Assembly: GCA_900540255.1 (NCBI GenBank)
Contig: UQFE01000015.1
Span: 1-64,000, forward strand
Length of the DNA: 64,000 bases
Source of the DNA: an uncultured Clostridium sp.
Lineage (GTDB): Bacteria; Bacillota; Clostridia; Clostridiales; Clostridiaceae
Direction: 5' to 3'
Shown here in pieces: positions 36,483 to 47,391 of this stretch (position 1 is its first letter; every line of letters starts with the position of its first letter). The position numbers and the translations under genes are program-made. The notes below the pieces were generated by a model. The model searched no databases, was not told the DNA's origin, and saw only the letters and a program-made list of their open reading frames with translations.

Positions 36483-38714
36483 CTAGTTGTTTATACTTAC
36501 ATCATTATTTTTATTTGTATCAATTCCTATTCTATCTGCTGTACTTTCATCTTTATTATTATCATTACCTGAGCCACTATCTCCGCTATCTGGTTTATTA
36601 GTGTCATCATCTTTGCCATCATTGCCATTATTACCATTATTACCAGTATTACCAGTATTACCAGTATTACCAGTATTACTGTTGTTGCCACCATTATTAT
36701 CAACTGAAGATATTTTTTCAACTTGAATTTTAACAGTTTCACCTTTTTTAATCTTATTGTTAAATCCTTTTACAACATAAGAACTCATATCAACATCTTG
36801 TGATGCGCCTGAAATAGAATATGATATTCCAGCACTTTCTAATGAACTTACTGCATCAGATAATGTCATACCAACACTAATATACTTACTAACATCTATT
36901 GAAGTTTCTGTATATCTTCCATAAATAAGAGTAATTCTTGAACCACTTGATACCTTAGTTCCACCTTCAATAGTTTGTTTTAATACCATTCCATCTTGTG
37001 ATTTATCTTCTGTTTTTTGCTCTTCTAACAATACCACTAAACCTTGGCTTTCTAATTCACCCTTAGCCTTATCAACATTAGTTCCTATATAATTTGAAAC
37101 AGAAACATAAGTTTCTTTAGGCCCCTTACTTATAGTTAATTGTATTGTTGAACCTATTGCTACATCTGTTCCTTTTTCAGGATATTGTCTTATTAAATAT
37201 CCTGATTCAACATTGTCACTATATTCTTCAGTAATTTCATAATTTAATCCTTTTTGAGTTAAGAAATCTTTTATATAATTTATTTCTCTATCTCTTAAAT
37301 CAGGTACTGTTACCTTTTTACTTGCTCCAGCTATCTTAACATTAATTACATCACCCTTTTTAGCAGTTTTATTAGCTTCTGGTGACATTTCTAATATTGT
37401 TCCTTCAGCTTTATCACTTTCAACAGTTTCATAAATCTTTAATTTTAATCCTAACTTTTCTAATTCCTTAGTTGCATCATCAACTAACATGCCTTTAATA
37501 TCTGGAATTGTAACCTTCTTTTCGCTATTACTAGTACTACTACCACTAAATGATCCTGATCCCCAAGCAAAGCCAACCCCTAATAATAATGCTAATACTA
37601 TTGCAGATATGCCTATTATAATTGCAGTATTTTTATTTTTCTTATTTTTATTAGTTTTATTATTTTGATTAGCTTTCTTACTTTTCTTAAATATTTCTAT
37701 ATCATCATCTTCATCATCTTCGTAATCATCATAATCATTTTCAAAATCATCTCTTGTATAAATTTTATTTTTTGACTCTTCTGAAGTGTTCTTTGACGAT
37801 TCACTTTTTACAAAATCCTCAACTCTTATTGGTTCCATAATGATAGTTTTTCCATCATCATAATTTTCAACTGTACCAATTGATACATTAGGATTTTCCT
37901 TTATTTTTTGCAAATCATCTATTAATTCTTTACAATTTTGATATCTATTAATACACTCCTTGCTCATACACTTCATAATCAAATTATTTAAACTATCAGG
38001 TATAGCTTGGTTTTGTTTCTTAGGTTCAATTGGCTCTGATTGAATATGCTTTAATGCAATTGTAACTGGTGATTCTCCATCAAAAGGAAGAACCCCTGTT
38101 ACCATTTCATATAAAACAACCCCCAAAGAATAAATATCACTTCTTAAATCTACAAAAGAACCCTTTGCTTGTTCTGGTGATAAATAATGAGCTGATCCCA
38201 TTATTGTAGTTGTATTGGTAATAGTTGCTGAAGTTGAACTTTTTGCTATTCCAAAATCAGTTACTTTAATTAAGCCACTTTCAGTAACTAATATATTTTG
38301 TGGTTTTACATCTCTATGAATTATATTATTTTTATGTGCACATTCTAATGCCTTTGCTATTTGAATTGCAATACTTATTGCAGTAGTATAATTTAATTTT
38401 CCACTACCAACAATTAACTCTTTTAACGTTTTTCCATTAACATACTCCATAACAAAGTAATCAATATTTCCTTCTTCTTCATGTCCAACATCTAATACAT
38501 TCACAATGTTTGCATCAGAAAAATTTGCTACTGCAGTTGCTTCTTTTTTAAATTTATCTGATATATCCTTGTTATTGGCAAATTCCTTTTTTAATACTTT
38601 TACAGCAACTAATCTACTTAACTTATTATCTCTAGCCTTATAAACTATAGCCATTCCACCTTCGCCAATCTTTTCCACCAGCTCATATCTATTTCCTAAT
38701 ACTTCACCGATCAT
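36483..38714 (-). CDS. prkC: PASTA-domain serine/threonine kinase (PrkC/Stk1)
   Basis: This membrane kinase senses muropeptides or lipid II outside and phosphorylates proteins inside. The 743 residues show a kinase domain (10-270; lysine K39, HRDVKPQN at 133-140, DFG at 153-155), an acidic and lysine-rich linker, and one membrane helix (about 365-388). Four PASTA-like repeats follow (about 400-670), then a C-terminal tail of G, N, T, D and S. That tail holds a 9-bp DNA tandem repeat array (36624-36677). The partner phosphatase gene lies three bases upstream. Confidence 0.96.
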   Translation of the reverse strand: MIGEVLGNRYELVEKIGEGGMAIVYKARDNKLSRLVAVKVLKKEFANNKDISDKFKKEATAVANFSDANIVNVLDVGHEEEGNIDYFVMEYVNGKTLKELIVGSGKLNYTTAISIAIQIAKALECAHKNNIIHRDVKPQNILVTESGLIKVTDFGIAKSSTSATITNTTTIMGSAHYLSPEQAKGSFVDLRSDIYSLGVVLYEMVTGVLPFDGESPVTIALKHIQSEPIEPKKQNQAIPDSLNNLIMKCMSKECINRYQNCKELIDDLQKIKENPNVSIGTVENYDDGKTIIMEPIRVEDFVKSESSKNTSEESKNKIYTRDDFENDYDDYEDDEDDDIEIFKKSKKANQNNKTNKNKKNKNTAIIIGISAIVLALLLGVGFAWGSGSFSGSSTSNSEKKVTIPDIKGMLVDDATKELEKLGLKLKIYETVESDKAEGTILEMSPEANKTAKKGDVINVKIAGASKKVTVPDLRDREINYIKDFLTQKGLNYEITEEYSDNVESGYLIRQYPEKGTDVAIGSTIQLTISKGPKETYVSVSNYIGTNVDKAKGELESQGLVVLLEEQKTEDKSQDGMVLKQTIEGGTKVSSGSRITLIYGRYTETSIDVSKYISVGMTLSDAVSSLESAGISYSISGASQDVDMSSYVVKGFNNKIKKGETVKIQVEKISSVDNNGGNNSNTGNTGNTGNTGNNGNNGNDGKDDDTNKPDSGDSGSGNDNNKDESTADRIGIDTNKNNDVSINN
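36624..36677. repeat. 9-bp tandem repeat array inside the prkC 3' end
   Basis: Six units of nine bases: GCCATTATT, ACCATTATT, then four perfect copies of ACCAGTATT (36642-36677). They encode G-N-T/N-G-N repeats in the extracellular tail. Loss or gain of a unit keeps the reading frame. Confidence 0.9.
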
Positions 38715-38716
38715 TT

Positions 38717-39433
38717 TTACACCTCTCCTCCAAATAGCAAGACCGTAATATTATCTCTTCCCCCTCGACTTTTTGCTAATAAAATTAACTTGTCACAGGC
38801 ATGATTATAATCATCAACTCTTTTAATTTCTTCTAACATTTCATCTTTTAATACTTCATTTGATAATCCATCTGTACACAATAAATATTTGTCATAAGAA
38901 CTTAAATCATATTTAAATATATCAATCTTTACTATGTTGCTAGTACCTAATGCACGTGTAATAACATTTTTCTTTGGGTGATTTCTGCCTTCTTCTTCTG
39001 TAATTGTACCAGAATCAATTAATTCTTGAACTAATGAGTGATCCTTTGTAATTTTTTCTATACTATTATTTGTAATTCCAAAACAACTACTATCACCAAC
39101 ATTAGCAATAAATATATTATTATCACTAACTAATGCAGCAACTAATGTAGTTCCCATACCTTTATATTCACTACTTTCAATTGCTTTATTATAAATTTTA
39201 GAATTTGCAAATTCAATTGCATTTTCTAGTACATTTGTCCCCTCATTGTCATAATTTTCTTTTGCGTAAGACTTCACGGCTTCCACAGCCATTTTGCTAG
39301 CTACTTCCCCAGCATTATGACCTCCCATCCCATCTGCTACAACATATAATTTATATTTAGCTTCTTCACTGTATCCAGCATAGTCTTCATTTAATGTTCT
39401 AACTATACCTACATCACTCTTCATTCCCACCAT
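38717..39433 (-). CDS. prpC: PP2C-type protein phosphatase (PrpC/Stp)
   Basis: This metal-dependent phosphatase reverses phosphorylation by the neighbouring PASTA kinase. The 238-residue protein has the PP2C motifs: SDVGIVRTLNEDYAGY near 6-21, VADGMGGHNAGEVAS near 32-46, GTTLVAALV near 94, ANVGDSSCFG near 108, and the final LLCTDGLSN and DNITVLL blocks with metal-binding aspartates. It precedes prkC by three bases in the order rlmN-prpC-prkC, the common Firmicute arrangement. Confidence 0.96.
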   Translation of the reverse strand: MVGMKSDVGIVRTLNEDYAGYSEEAKYKLYVVADGMGGHNAGEVASKMAVEAVKSYAKENYDNEGTNVLENAIEFANSKIYNKAIESSEYKGMGTTLVAALVSDNNIFIANVGDSSCFGITNNSIEKITKDHSLVQELIDSGTITEEEGRNHPKKNVITRALGTSNIVKIDIFKYDLSSYDKYLLCTDGLSNEVLKDEMLEEIKRVDDYNHACDKLILLAKSRGGRDNITVLLFGGEV

Positions 39434-39447
39434 TTGTCTTCTCCCCT

Positions 39448-40479
39448 TTATTTTTGTGTTTCTAAATAACTTCTTCTAAGCTGACCGCATGCAGCATTAA
39501 TATCGCTACCCATTTCTCTTCTAACTGTAGCTTCAATTCCATGAGCTTTTAATATTCCCTCGAAATCTTCTATAGTTTTTTTAGATGGTCTTTTTAAAGT
39601 ATTTTCCTTTATTTCATTTACTGGAATTAAATTAACATGACCATTCATATCTTTTAAAAGTTTTGATAGCGATCTTGCATCTTCTTTACTATCATTTACT
39701 CCTGATACCAAAGAATATTCATATGTAATTCTACGTCCAGTTTTATTCATATAATACTTACAAGCATCTAATATCTCTGCTATAGTATATTTATTTGCAA
39801 TAGGCATTATAACCCTTCTCTTTTCATCACTAAATGCATGTAATGAAATTGCAAGTGTAATACTTAAATTTAAATCAGCTAATTCAATTATCTTAGGTAC
39901 TATACCACAAGTTGATAAAGTAATATGTCTTTGTCCTATGTTTAATCCATATTCTGCATTAACTAATTTTAAAAACTTTATTACATTATCAAAATTATCT
40001 AAAGGTTCTCCACTTCCCATTAATACAACATTAGAAATTCTTTCTCCTAAATACCTTTGTGCTACCATAATTTGAGCAAGTATTTCTCCACTACTTAAAT
40101 CTCTTATTCTTCCGCCAATTGTTGAGGCGCAAAATTTACACCCCATTCTACAACCAACTTGAGTAGATACACAAATTGAATTTCCATGCTTATATTTCAT
40201 AAGAACACATTCAATTAAGTTATTATCTTGCATAGACAATAATAATTTTTTTGTATCATCTACATTAGATTCATATACTTCTACAATTTTAGGAATATCT
40301 ATAATAAAGCTTTCTTTTAGTTTTTCCTTTAATGTTCCTGGAATGTTCTTCATATCATCAAAATTCCAAACATCCTTGTATATCCAAGAAAAAACTTGTT
40401 TTGCTCTAAAAGCACTTTCTTTATTTTCTTTCATCCAATCTTGTAATTCTTCTAATGTAAAATTTAAAATATTATACAT
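39448..40479 (-). CDS. rlmN: Dual-specificity RNA methyltransferase RlmN
   Basis: RlmN methylates C2 of A2503 in 23S rRNA and A37 in some tRNAs. The 343 residues include the radical SAM motif CRMGCKFC (C110, C114, C117), preceded by CVSTQVG, and [16 protein letters not shown] near 155. The C-terminus has [14 protein letters not shown] with the second catalytic cysteine. It follows rsmB by 11 bp and precedes prpC, probably as one operon. Confidence 0.97.
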   Translation of the reverse strand: MYNILNFTLEELQDWMKENKESAFRAKQVFSWIYKDVWNFDDMKNIPGTLKEKLKESFIIDIPKIVEVYESNVDDTKKLLLSMQDNNLIECVLMKYKHGNSICVSTQVGCRMGCKFCASTIGGRIRDLSSGEILAQIMVAQRYLGERISNVVLMGSGEPLDNFDNVIKFLKLVNAEYGLNIGQRHITLSTCGIVPKIIELADLNLSITLAISLHAFSDEKRRVIMPIANKYTIAEILDACKYYMNKTGRRITYEYSLVSGVNDSKEDARSLSKLLKDMNGHVNLIPVNEIKENTLKRPSKKTIEDFEGILKAHGIEATVRREMGSDINAACGQLRRSYLETQK

Positions 40480-40490
40480 TTTTTCACCTA

Positions 40491-41804
40491 CTATTTTTTG
40501 ATTATCTTAGCAACATAGAAACCATCCATATATTCATTTGGCAAAATTGTTAATGAACCATCATTGTTATACATGAAGTTATCCATATTTCCTAAGAATA
40601 TCTTTTCAACTTTTGCATCTTTATGCTTGTTTAAGAACCATTCAATATTATCTTGGTTTTCTTCAACATTTAATGTACAAGTAGAATATAGCATTGTTCC
40701 ACCACTCTTTAAATAAGTCCAAGCATTTTCCATTATTTCTCTTTGAGTTGGAACTAAATCTTTAAGTGATTTTCTTGATTTATTCCACTTTATTTCTGGT
40801 TTCTTTCTTATAATTCCAAGTCCTGAACAAGGAACATCTATTAATACTTTATCTGCAAATGAAACATATTTAGGATTTAGTTTAGTTGCATCCATAGCTT
40901 CTACTTCAACATCCTTTAATCCTAATCTTTCTAAATTTTCATTTATTAAAGATAATTTATTTTCATGTAAATCAAAAGAGTATACTTTTCCTTCACCATT
41001 TAAAAGCTCTGCTATATGAGTTGTTTTTCCACCTGGAGCAGCACATAAATCTAATACAATATCTCCTACTTTTACATCTAAAAGTGGTGTTACAATCATA
41101 GCACTTTCATCTTGAACTGTTATTAATCCTTCTTTGAATAATTCATTACTTTCAATTGAACTTCCACCCTTTATTATTATAGCTTCTGGACAAGCATACC
41201 CTTCTTCTATATCATATCCCATTTCTTCAAGTCTTTCATATACTTCATCATAATCAGCTTTACAAGTATTAACTCTTACTGTTACTTTAGGTGTAGAATT
41301 TAATCCTACTAATATCTTTCTTCCATTTTCTTCACCATATTGCTTATAAATCATTCTTATAAACCATGGTTCATAAGAATATTGATATACTAATCTATCT
41401 ATCTTATCTTTAACATCCATATCATCAGGGTTTTTAGTATAGCTTCTTAATATTCCATTTACTAATTTAGAATCTTGAACTGAAATTTGTTTTGCTAATT
41501 CAACAGCTTCATTGCATGCTGCAAACTCTGGAACCTTATCTAAGAAATGCATTTGATAAATTGCCATTCTTAATATATTTAATACTTTTTCATCCATTAA
41601 TGATATATCTTTAATATAATTTGAAATTATCATATCTAATGTCTTTTTTCTTCTTATAGTTCCATAAACAAGTTCTGTTACTAAAGCTCTATCTTTTTCG
41701 TTTAAATCACTTTCATTTAATTCATTTGATAAAACTAAATTTGAATAAGCTCCTTCTATTAGTACTCTGTTAATTATATTTAATGCTACTTCTCTACTAT
41801 TCAT
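40491..41804 (-). CDS. rsmB: 16S rRNA (cytosine-967-C5)-methyltransferase RsmB
   Basis: RsmB methylates C967 of 16S rRNA. The 437 residues have an N-terminal NusB-like domain (1-135, [20 protein letters not shown]), then the SAM methyltransferase with [17 protein letters not shown] near 253, [15 protein letters not shown] near 323, and the catalytic cysteine in [12 protein letters not shown] near 377. It lies between the zinc peptidase and rlmN with small gaps on both sides, as in the Bacillus order fmt-rsmB-rlmN. Confidence 0.96.
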   Translation of the reverse strand: MNSREVALNIINRVLIEGAYSNLVLSNELNESDLNEKDRALVTELVYGTIRRKKTLDMIISNYIKDISLMDEKVLNILRMAIYQMHFLDKVPEFAACNEAVELAKQISVQDSKLVNGILRSYTKNPDDMDVKDKIDRLVYQYSYEPWFIRMIYKQYGEENGRKILVGLNSTPKVTVRVNTCKADYDEVYERLEEMGYDIEEGYACPEAIIIKGGSSIESNELFKEGLITVQDESAMIVTPLLDVKVGDIVLDLCAAPGGKTTHIAELLNGEGKVYSFDLHENKLSLINENLERLGLKDVEVEAMDATKLNPKYVSFADKVLIDVPCSGLGIIRKKPEIKWNKSRKSLKDLVPTQREIMENAWTYLKSGGTMLYSTCTLNVEENQDNIEWFLNKHKDAKVEKIFLGNMDNFMYNNDGSLTILPNEYMDGFYVAKIIKK

Positions 41805-41814
41805 ACGTTACCTC

Positions 41815-42510
41815 TTAATCGTTATTTCTATTGCTAATTGCAATTAATCTTATTAATTGTGATATTGACATTAATGCTGCTGCTACATAAGTCATAGCTG
41901 CTGCACTTAAAACATTTTTAGCTCCCTTAATTTCATCACCATATAAAATATTTCTATTTTCTAATATGTTTAAAGCTCTTCTAGAAGCATTAAACTCAAC
42001 TGGTAATGTAACAATTTGATAAAATACTGCTACACTGAAAAATATAATTCCAATGTTTGTTAATGCAGGAATACTAAATAATAAACCTAACATAAAAATT
42101 ATTATAGATGCTTGACTGCTAAAATTAACAGCTCTTGCTATAGAAGTTCTTAACACTAAAGGTTTATAGTTTTGTGCATGTTGAATTGCATGCCCAACTT
42201 CATGTGCAGCAACTCCTGCTGATGCAATACTTGCTCTGTGAAAAACCTCTGTAGATAATCTAACCTGTCTGCTTACTGGATCATAATGATCAGTTAATTC
42301 ACCTCTTACTTCAACAACAGGAATATCATATAATCCTTGAGCATCGAGTATCATTCTCGCTATATTTTCACCAGTATATCCATTTGCTATTCTTACATTC
42401 TTATATCTTTTATAAGTACTGCTAACTTTTGTTTGAGCCCAAAAAGCAATTATCATTGCTGGAACTAACAAAAGCATAGTTTTGTCAAAATAAAGTCCTG
42501 GATAAAACAT
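41815..42510 (-). CDS. Zinc metallopeptidase of the YugP family
   Basis: This is a membrane-bound neutral peptidase of unknown substrate. The 231-residue protein has an N-terminal hydrophobic helix (about 9-26) and the zinc motif HEVGH at 103-107 in AAHEVGHAIQHA. Further membrane segments lie at about 130-170 and 205-225. Clostridia often carry this gene between fmt and rsmB, as here, with 11 to 20 bp gaps, suggesting co-transcription. The role in the cluster is not known. Confidence 0.9.
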   Translation of the reverse strand: MFYPGLYFDKTMLLLVPAMIIAFWAQTKVSSTYKRYKNVRIANGYTGENIARMILDAQGLYDIPVVEVRGELTDHYDPVSRQVRLSTEVFHRASIASAGVAAHEVGHAIQHAQNYKPLVLRTSIARAVNFSSQASIIIFMLGLLFSIPALTNIGIIFFSVAVFYQIVTLPVEFNASRRALNILENRNILYGDEIKGAKNVLSAAAMTYVAAALMSISQLIRLIAISNRNND

Positions 42511-42530
42511 ATATCCCCTCTCCTTTCATA

Positions 42531-43457
42531 TTATATTAACTTACACCCTACCTCAATTTCTTTACCATTTATATATTGTTCAATAGTTAAAGGCTTTCCA
42601 TTTGGAAATTGTATTTTCTTAACTAATAATATACCATTTCCTGTGCTAACTTTCATCCCTTTCTTATTCACTTCTATTATAACACCTGGCTCCTTATTAC
42701 TACTTTGTAATAATACTTCTGATTCGTATATCTTCATAGGCTCCTCTTTATAGGTAGTGTGAGCAATAGGTCTTGGATTAAGCCCCCTAATTAAATTATG
42801 AATATCTTGTGCAGAATTATTCCAATTTATCTTTCCAGTTTCTTTAGAAAGCATTTTTGCATAACAAGTTTCCCCTTCTTGTTTTTCTGGAGTAATTGAA
42901 CCTTCTGCTAAACCTTCAATTGTTTTAATTAAAAGTTCTCCACCTCTGTTCATTAATATGTCATGTAATTCACCAGAAGTCATATTCTTAGTTATTTCAA
43001 CTTCATCTTTTAATAACATATCACCAGTATCTAATCCAACATCCATAAGCATTGTTGTATTTCCAGTTTTCTCTTCACCATTAATTATAACCCAATTTAA
43101 AGGTGCTGCACCTCTATACATTGGTAATAATGATGCATGTAAATTTATACATCCATACTTAGGTATATCTAGCACTTCTTTAGTTAATATTTGACCAAAA
43201 GCTACTACAATTATAAAATCTGGCTTAAGTTCTTTTAAATACTCTACAGCTTCTATATCATCCTTTAACTTTTCAGGTTGAAAAACTTTAATATCATGTT
43301 TTACAGCAATTTCTTTAACTGGAGAAAAGACCATTTTCTTTCCTCTTCCTCTAGGTCTATCTGGTTGAGTAAATACAGCTTCAACTCCAAATTTATCAAT
43401 TAAAGCTTCTAATGATGGAACTGCAAAATCTGGAGTTCCCATAAATACTATTTTCAT
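42531..43457 (-). CDS. fmt: Methionyl-tRNA formyltransferase
   Basis: Fmt formylates initiator Met-tRNA. The 308 residues show [18 protein letters not shown] at the start, [13 protein letters not shown] near 35, the catalytic [19 protein letters not shown] block near 105-123, and [18 protein letters not shown] near 130. The C-terminal OB-fold completes the family length. It follows def by 11 bp, pairing formylation with deformylation. Confidence 0.97.
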   Translation of the reverse strand: MKIVFMGTPDFAVPSLEALIDKFGVEAVFTQPDRPRGRGKKMVFSPVKEIAVKHDIKVFQPEKLKDDIEAVEYLKELKPDFIIVVAFGQILTKEVLDIPKYGCINLHASLLPMYRGAAPLNWVIINGEEKTGNTTMLMDVGLDTGDMLLKDEVEITKNMTSGELHDILMNRGGELLIKTIEGLAEGSITPEKQEGETCYAKMLSKETGKINWNNSAQDIHNLIRGLNPRPIAHTTYKEEPMKIYESEVLLQSSNKEPGVIIEVNKKGMKVSTGNGILLVKKIQFPNGKPLTIEQYINGKEIEVGCKLI

Positions 43458-43468
43458 TAACCTTCCTC

Positions 43469-43912
43469 CTACTTTACATGATCAACATATAATACACCAT
43501 TTAAGTGATCATTTTCATGAAGAATAGCTCTTGCTAATAATTCTTCACCTTCTAAGATAAATTCTTCACCTTTTTCATTAAATGCTTTTACCTTAACATA
43601 ATTAGGTCTTTCTACTGGGTTTGATTCTCCAGGTATACTTAAGCAGCCCTCTTCATCACATTGAGTTCCTTTAGTTTCTAAAATTTCTGGATTTATGAAT
43701 ACCATAGTTCCATTTTCATCACCAATATCTATAACAAATATTCTCTTTAATACACCAACTTGTGGCGCTGCTAATCCAACCCCGTTAGCTTCAAACATAG
43801 TGTCTACCATATCTTCAATTAGAGTAAGTTCTCTATTTGTTATTTCAACTACCTCTTTACATTTTTTTCTTAAAACATCATCACCAATAGTTCTAATATT
43901 TCTTATTGCCAT
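43469..43912 (-). CDS. def: Peptide deformylase
   Basis: The enzyme removes the formyl group from new proteins. The 147-residue protein has all three motifs: [10 protein letters not shown] (44-53), EGCLSIPG with metal ligand C90, and HENDH with H132, E133 and H136. It is a type 1 form without the type 2 insertions. It lies 12 bp behind priA and 11 bp before fmt, in the widely conserved priA-def-fmt series. Confidence 0.97.
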   Translation of the reverse strand: MAIRNIRTIGDDVLRKKCKEVVEITNRELTLIEDMVDTMFEANGVGLAAPQVGVLKRIFVIDIGDENGTMVFINPEILETKGTQCDEEGCLSIPGESNPVERPNYVKVKAFNEKGEEFILEGEELLARAILHENDHLNGVLYVDHVK

Positions 43913-43924
43913 TTTTATGCCCTC

Positions 43925-46126
43925 CTAGAATAAATTATTTGGATTAATATCCATACTTATTCGTATATCATTATATACGTTCTTGTTCTCATCATAAAGT
44001 ATTTCCTTAATATTTTTTGAAAAATATGAATCAAATTCACCTTTTATAACAATTTGCCATCTATAATTTTCCTTTACTTTAGAAATCATACAGGGAATCG
44101 GTCCTAAAATTTCAATATCTAAGCAATTTTCAACTAAGGGTTTAATCATCATTGTTATTTTGTGCATAAAATTCTTTAATAAATCTTCTTTTTTTGATGT
44201 TCCATTTATTAAAAGTAATTTTCCAAAAGGTGGATACTTCATCATAGCCCTTACTGTAAATTCCTTTTCATAAAAACCTTCATAATCATAATTAACAGCA
44301 TATTGCAAGCTATAATGTTGTGGTGTATAAGTTTGAATTAAAACTTCTCCTTGCTTATCTCCTCTTCCTGCTCTTCCTGCTACTTGAGTTATTATTTGAA
44401 AAGTTCTTTCTGCTGCCCTATAATCTGGAATATTAATAGACATATCTGCAGCTAAAATACCAACCAAAGTAACATTTTTAAAATCAAGCCCTTTAGAAAC
44501 CATTTGTGTACCTATTAAAATATCTGCTTCACCATTTTTAAAAGTATTATAAATCCTTTCATATGAATGCTTATCTCTTGTTGTATCTACATCCATTCTT
44601 AATATCCCTGCATTATTAAAATATTTTTTAACTTCTTCTTCAACTCTTTGAGTGCCAGCACCAAAGAATTTTACATATTTACTATGACATTTAGGACATT
44701 CTCTTGGTTCCCTTTTTGTTTTCCCACAATAATGACATATTAATAATCCATTTTTATGATAAGTCATTGAAATATCGCATTCATCACACTTAAATACATA
44801 TCCACAGCTTCTACATGAAACAAAAGTTGAAAATCCTCTTCTATTTAAAAACAAAATAATTTGTTCTTTTCTTTTTAGTCTTTCTTGTATTGCAATAAAT
44901 AATTCTCTACTAAATAATGATTTATTACCACCTTTAAGTTCATTTCTCATATCAATAACCTTCATTGGTGGCATAGCTTTATTATCTACCCTTGAATTTA
45001 TCTCTAAAAGCTTCATTTCCCCAGTTAAAGCTCTATAGTAAGTTTCTATTGACGGTGTAGCTGAGCCTAAAATAACTTTACATCCTTTTAATTCACTTAA
45101 ATATTCTGCTACTTCCTTTGTTTGATATTTAGGATTTTGTTCAGATTTATAAGTATTTTCATGCTCTTCATCAATAATTATTAAGCCTAAATTTTTTGCA
45201 GGAAGAAATATTGCACTTCTAGCTCCTACTATAACTTTTGACTTTCCTTCTTTTACTCTAAACCATTCATCAAATCTTTCACCATCAGATAATTTACTGT
45301 GAAATAAAGCAACATTTACACCAAATCTTCCTTTAAACCTTTCAATCATTTGTGGTGTTAAAGCAATTTCTGGAACTAATATAATAGCTGATTTCCCTTC
45401 TAATAATACTCTTTCAACAAGCTTCATATAAACTTCTGTTTTACCTGATCCTGTAACTCCCTTAAGCAAAAACATTTTATCATCAGAGTTAATATATTCT
45501 CTTATAATATTTTCTTGTTCTATTGTTAATGTCTTAGCACTATCCTTATTATAAACTCTATCATTATATCTAAATACGCTTTCTTCTTCTATTGATAAAA
45601 CTTCATTTTCTATTAATTTATTTAATTTATATTGAGAAATTGAATGCTCATTAATAAGTTCACTTTTAGTATATTTTCCCGAATTCGTCTTAAAAAACTC
45701 AACAATTTTTTTATATCCATCAGGATTTTTTATATTACTTAAATCTTCATTTTTTAAAACTATAACCTTTTTTTTCTTAGCTTTAGCTCCCTTCATTATT
45801 CCAACTGGAATAAGAAGCCTAAAAGCATCAATATACTTACACAATGTTTTTTCTCTTAAAAATTCAATAAGATTAATATCATCTTCATCAATAACTGGAT
45901 CTTTTACTAAAATAGCTGCTATATTTTTAGTTTTGAACTTTATATTATCATCATTCTTCAAATTTAATATAAACCCTTCAGATGTTTTATTTCCTTTTCC
46001 AAAGGGAACTTTTACTATTTGGCCTATTTTAATTTCATTATTGAATTCTTCTGGAACTTTATATGTAAAAGGTCTATCTATTTCTAATGCTTCAGAATTT
46101 ATAATAACTTCAGCATATAACTTCAA
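43925..46126 (-). CDS. priA: Primosomal protein N' (replication restart helicase PriA)
   Basis: PriA loads the replicative helicase at stalled forks. The 733 residues show the N-terminal DNA-binding domain (IDRPFTYKVPEEF), helicase motif GVTGSGKTEVYM near 225, DEEHENTYK near 317, and paired zinc-binding cysteines in CRSCGYVFKCDECD and CHYCGKTKREPRECPKC (about 435-475). VAGRAGRG lies near 595. It precedes def and follows coaBC, the standard order. Confidence 0.97.
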   Translation of the reverse strand: MKLYAEVIINSEALEIDRPFTYKVPEEFNNEIKIGQIVKVPFGKGNKTSEGFILNLKNDDNIKFKTKNIAAILVKDPVIDEDDINLIEFLREKTLCKYIDAFRLLIPVGIMKGAKAKKKKVIVLKNEDLSNIKNPDGYKKIVEFFKTNSGKYTKSELINEHSISQYKLNKLIENEVLSIEEESVFRYNDRVYNKDSAKTLTIEQENIIREYINSDDKMFLLKGVTGSGKTEVYMKLVERVLLEGKSAIILVPEIALTPQMIERFKGRFGVNVALFHSKLSDGERFDEWFRVKEGKSKVIVGARSAIFLPAKNLGLIIIDEEHENTYKSEQNPKYQTKEVAEYLSELKGCKVILGSATPSIETYYRALTGEMKLLEINSRVDNKAMPPMKVIDMRNELKGGNKSLFSRELFIAIQERLKRKEQIILFLNRRGFSTFVSCRSCGYVFKCDECDISMTYHKNGLLICHYCGKTKREPRECPKCHSKYVKFFGAGTQRVEEEVKKYFNNAGILRMDVDTTRDKHSYERIYNTFKNGEADILIGTQMVSKGLDFKNVTLVGILAADMSINIPDYRAAERTFQIITQVAGRAGRGDKQGEVLIQTYTPQHYSLQYAVNYDYEGFYEKEFTVRAMMKYPPFGKLLLINGTSKKEDLLKNFMHKITMMIKPLVENCLDIEILGPIPCMISKVKENYRWQIVIKGEFDSYFSKNIKEILYDENKNVYNDIRISMDINPNNLF

Positions 46127-46189
46127 ATTATCACCTTCTTACTTTCAGTTTCTATATATTTTAACCTTTAAAATATATATTGTATATAA

Positions 46190-46214
46190 AGAAAAGCGCA
46201 ATTAGCGCTTTTCT
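46190..46214 (-). terminator. Terminator of the yicC-coaBC series
   Basis: AGAAAAGCGC and GCGCTTTTCT form a perfect 10-bp stem with a five-base loop. The coaBC stop codon lies in the loop region (46204-46202), and TTTATATAC follows on the minus strand. Confidence 0.8.
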
Positions 46215-47389
46215 AAAATCATATCAAATATATTACTTGCAACTTCCTTTTTACTCATTTTTTCTAGTTCAAGCTTTTCATTATTTTTAGATAAAATAAC
46301 TACTTTATTGTCTTCACTTCCAAATCCAGTATCAGAAGATGTAATATCATTTGCTACTATAAAATCTAAGTTCTTGTTTTTTAGTTTTCTTTCTGCATTT
46401 TCAAGTACATTATTACTTTCAGCAGCAAATCCAACTAAAACTTGGTGAGTTTTAATTTCTCCTAGAAATTTTAATATATCATTATCCCTAGTTAAACAAA
46501 TATTAAGGTCACCTTCACCCTTTTTAATCTTTTCTTTACTATATTCCTTTGGCTTATAATCAGCAACTGCTGCTGACTTTATTACTATATCTGCCCATTT
46601 AAAATTTTGTAAAATTTCTTTTTTCATTTCTTCATTAGTTTTTATGTTAATTATTTTTACGTTTTTAGGTGGTTCTAAATTTGTAGGACCTGAAACTAAA
46701 ATTACTTCTGCACCTCTATCTCTTGCTTCTTTTGCAATAGCATATCCCATTTTACCAGTTGATCTGTTAGTTATATATCTTACTGGGTCAATAGGTGCAA
46801 TAGTAGGTCCAGCACTAACTAGTACTTTTTTTCCTAACAAATCTTGTTCTTTATCTTCAAGTTCTTCTATAACTCTTTCAACAATTGTATTTACATCCGC
46901 TAATTTACCTATACCTATATCACCACATGCTAATCTTCCACTAGCTGGTTCAATAAATTTATATCCAAAATCTTTTAATTTTGAAATATTATTTTGAACT
47001 ATTTGATTTTGATACATATTTGTATTCATAGCAGGTGCTATAAGTACTTTAGCTTTAGTTGCCATTACAGTTGTAGATAACATATCATCTGCAATTCCAT
47101 TTGAAATTTTACCTATAACATTTGCTGTTGCAGGTGCTATAAGCATTAAATCAGCTTTTTGAGCTAATGAAATATGCTGAATTTCCCAAGCCTTTGGCTC
47201 TGCAAACATGTCTGTTACAACCATATTTTGACTTATTGATTGAAATGTTAGTGGATTTACAAATTTTGATGCACTTTCAGTCATTATAACATGAACTTCA
47301 ATATCTTTTTTTCTTAAAGCACTAATTACATCTAATGCTTTATATACTGCAATACCTCCAGTAACGCCAATAACAACACATTTACTCAT
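46202..47389 (-). CDS. coaBC: Bifunctional phosphopantothenoylcysteine decarboxylase/synthase
   Basis: The protein joins cysteine to phosphopantothenate and decarboxylates the product, the second and third steps to coenzyme A. Residues 1-180 form the FMN-binding decarboxylase (VTGGIAVYKALD near 9, FVNPLTFQSIS near 42, MNTNMY near 113). Residues 185-395 form the synthase (VLVSAGPTIAPIDPVRYITNRSTGKMG near 190). The length of 395 is standard. It follows rpoZ by two bases. Confidence 0.97.
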   Translation of the reverse strand: MSKCVVIGVTGGIAVYKALDVISALRKKDIEVHVIMTESASKFVNPLTFQSISQNMVVTDMFAEPKAWEIQHISLAQKADLMLIAPATANVIGKISNGIADDMLSTTVMATKAKVLIAPAMNTNMYQNQIVQNNISKLKDFGYKFIEPASGRLACGDIGIGKLADVNTIVERVIEELEDKEQDLLGKKVLVSAGPTIAPIDPVRYITNRSTGKMGYAIAKEARDRGAEVILVSGPTNLEPPKNVKIINIKTNEEMKKEILQNFKWADIVIKSAAVADYKPKEYSKEKIKKGEGDLNICLTRDNDILKFLGEIKTHQVLVGFAAESNNVLENAERKLKNKNLDFIVANDITSSDTGFGSEDNKVVILSKNNEKLELEKMSKKEVASNIFDMILEKR

Positions 47390-47391
47390 AA

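Noticed and set aside
36487..36742. Alternative frames on both strands within the prkC tail repeats
   Set aside because: They arise from the 9-bp tandem repeat and give simple V/L/I or L/P repeats.
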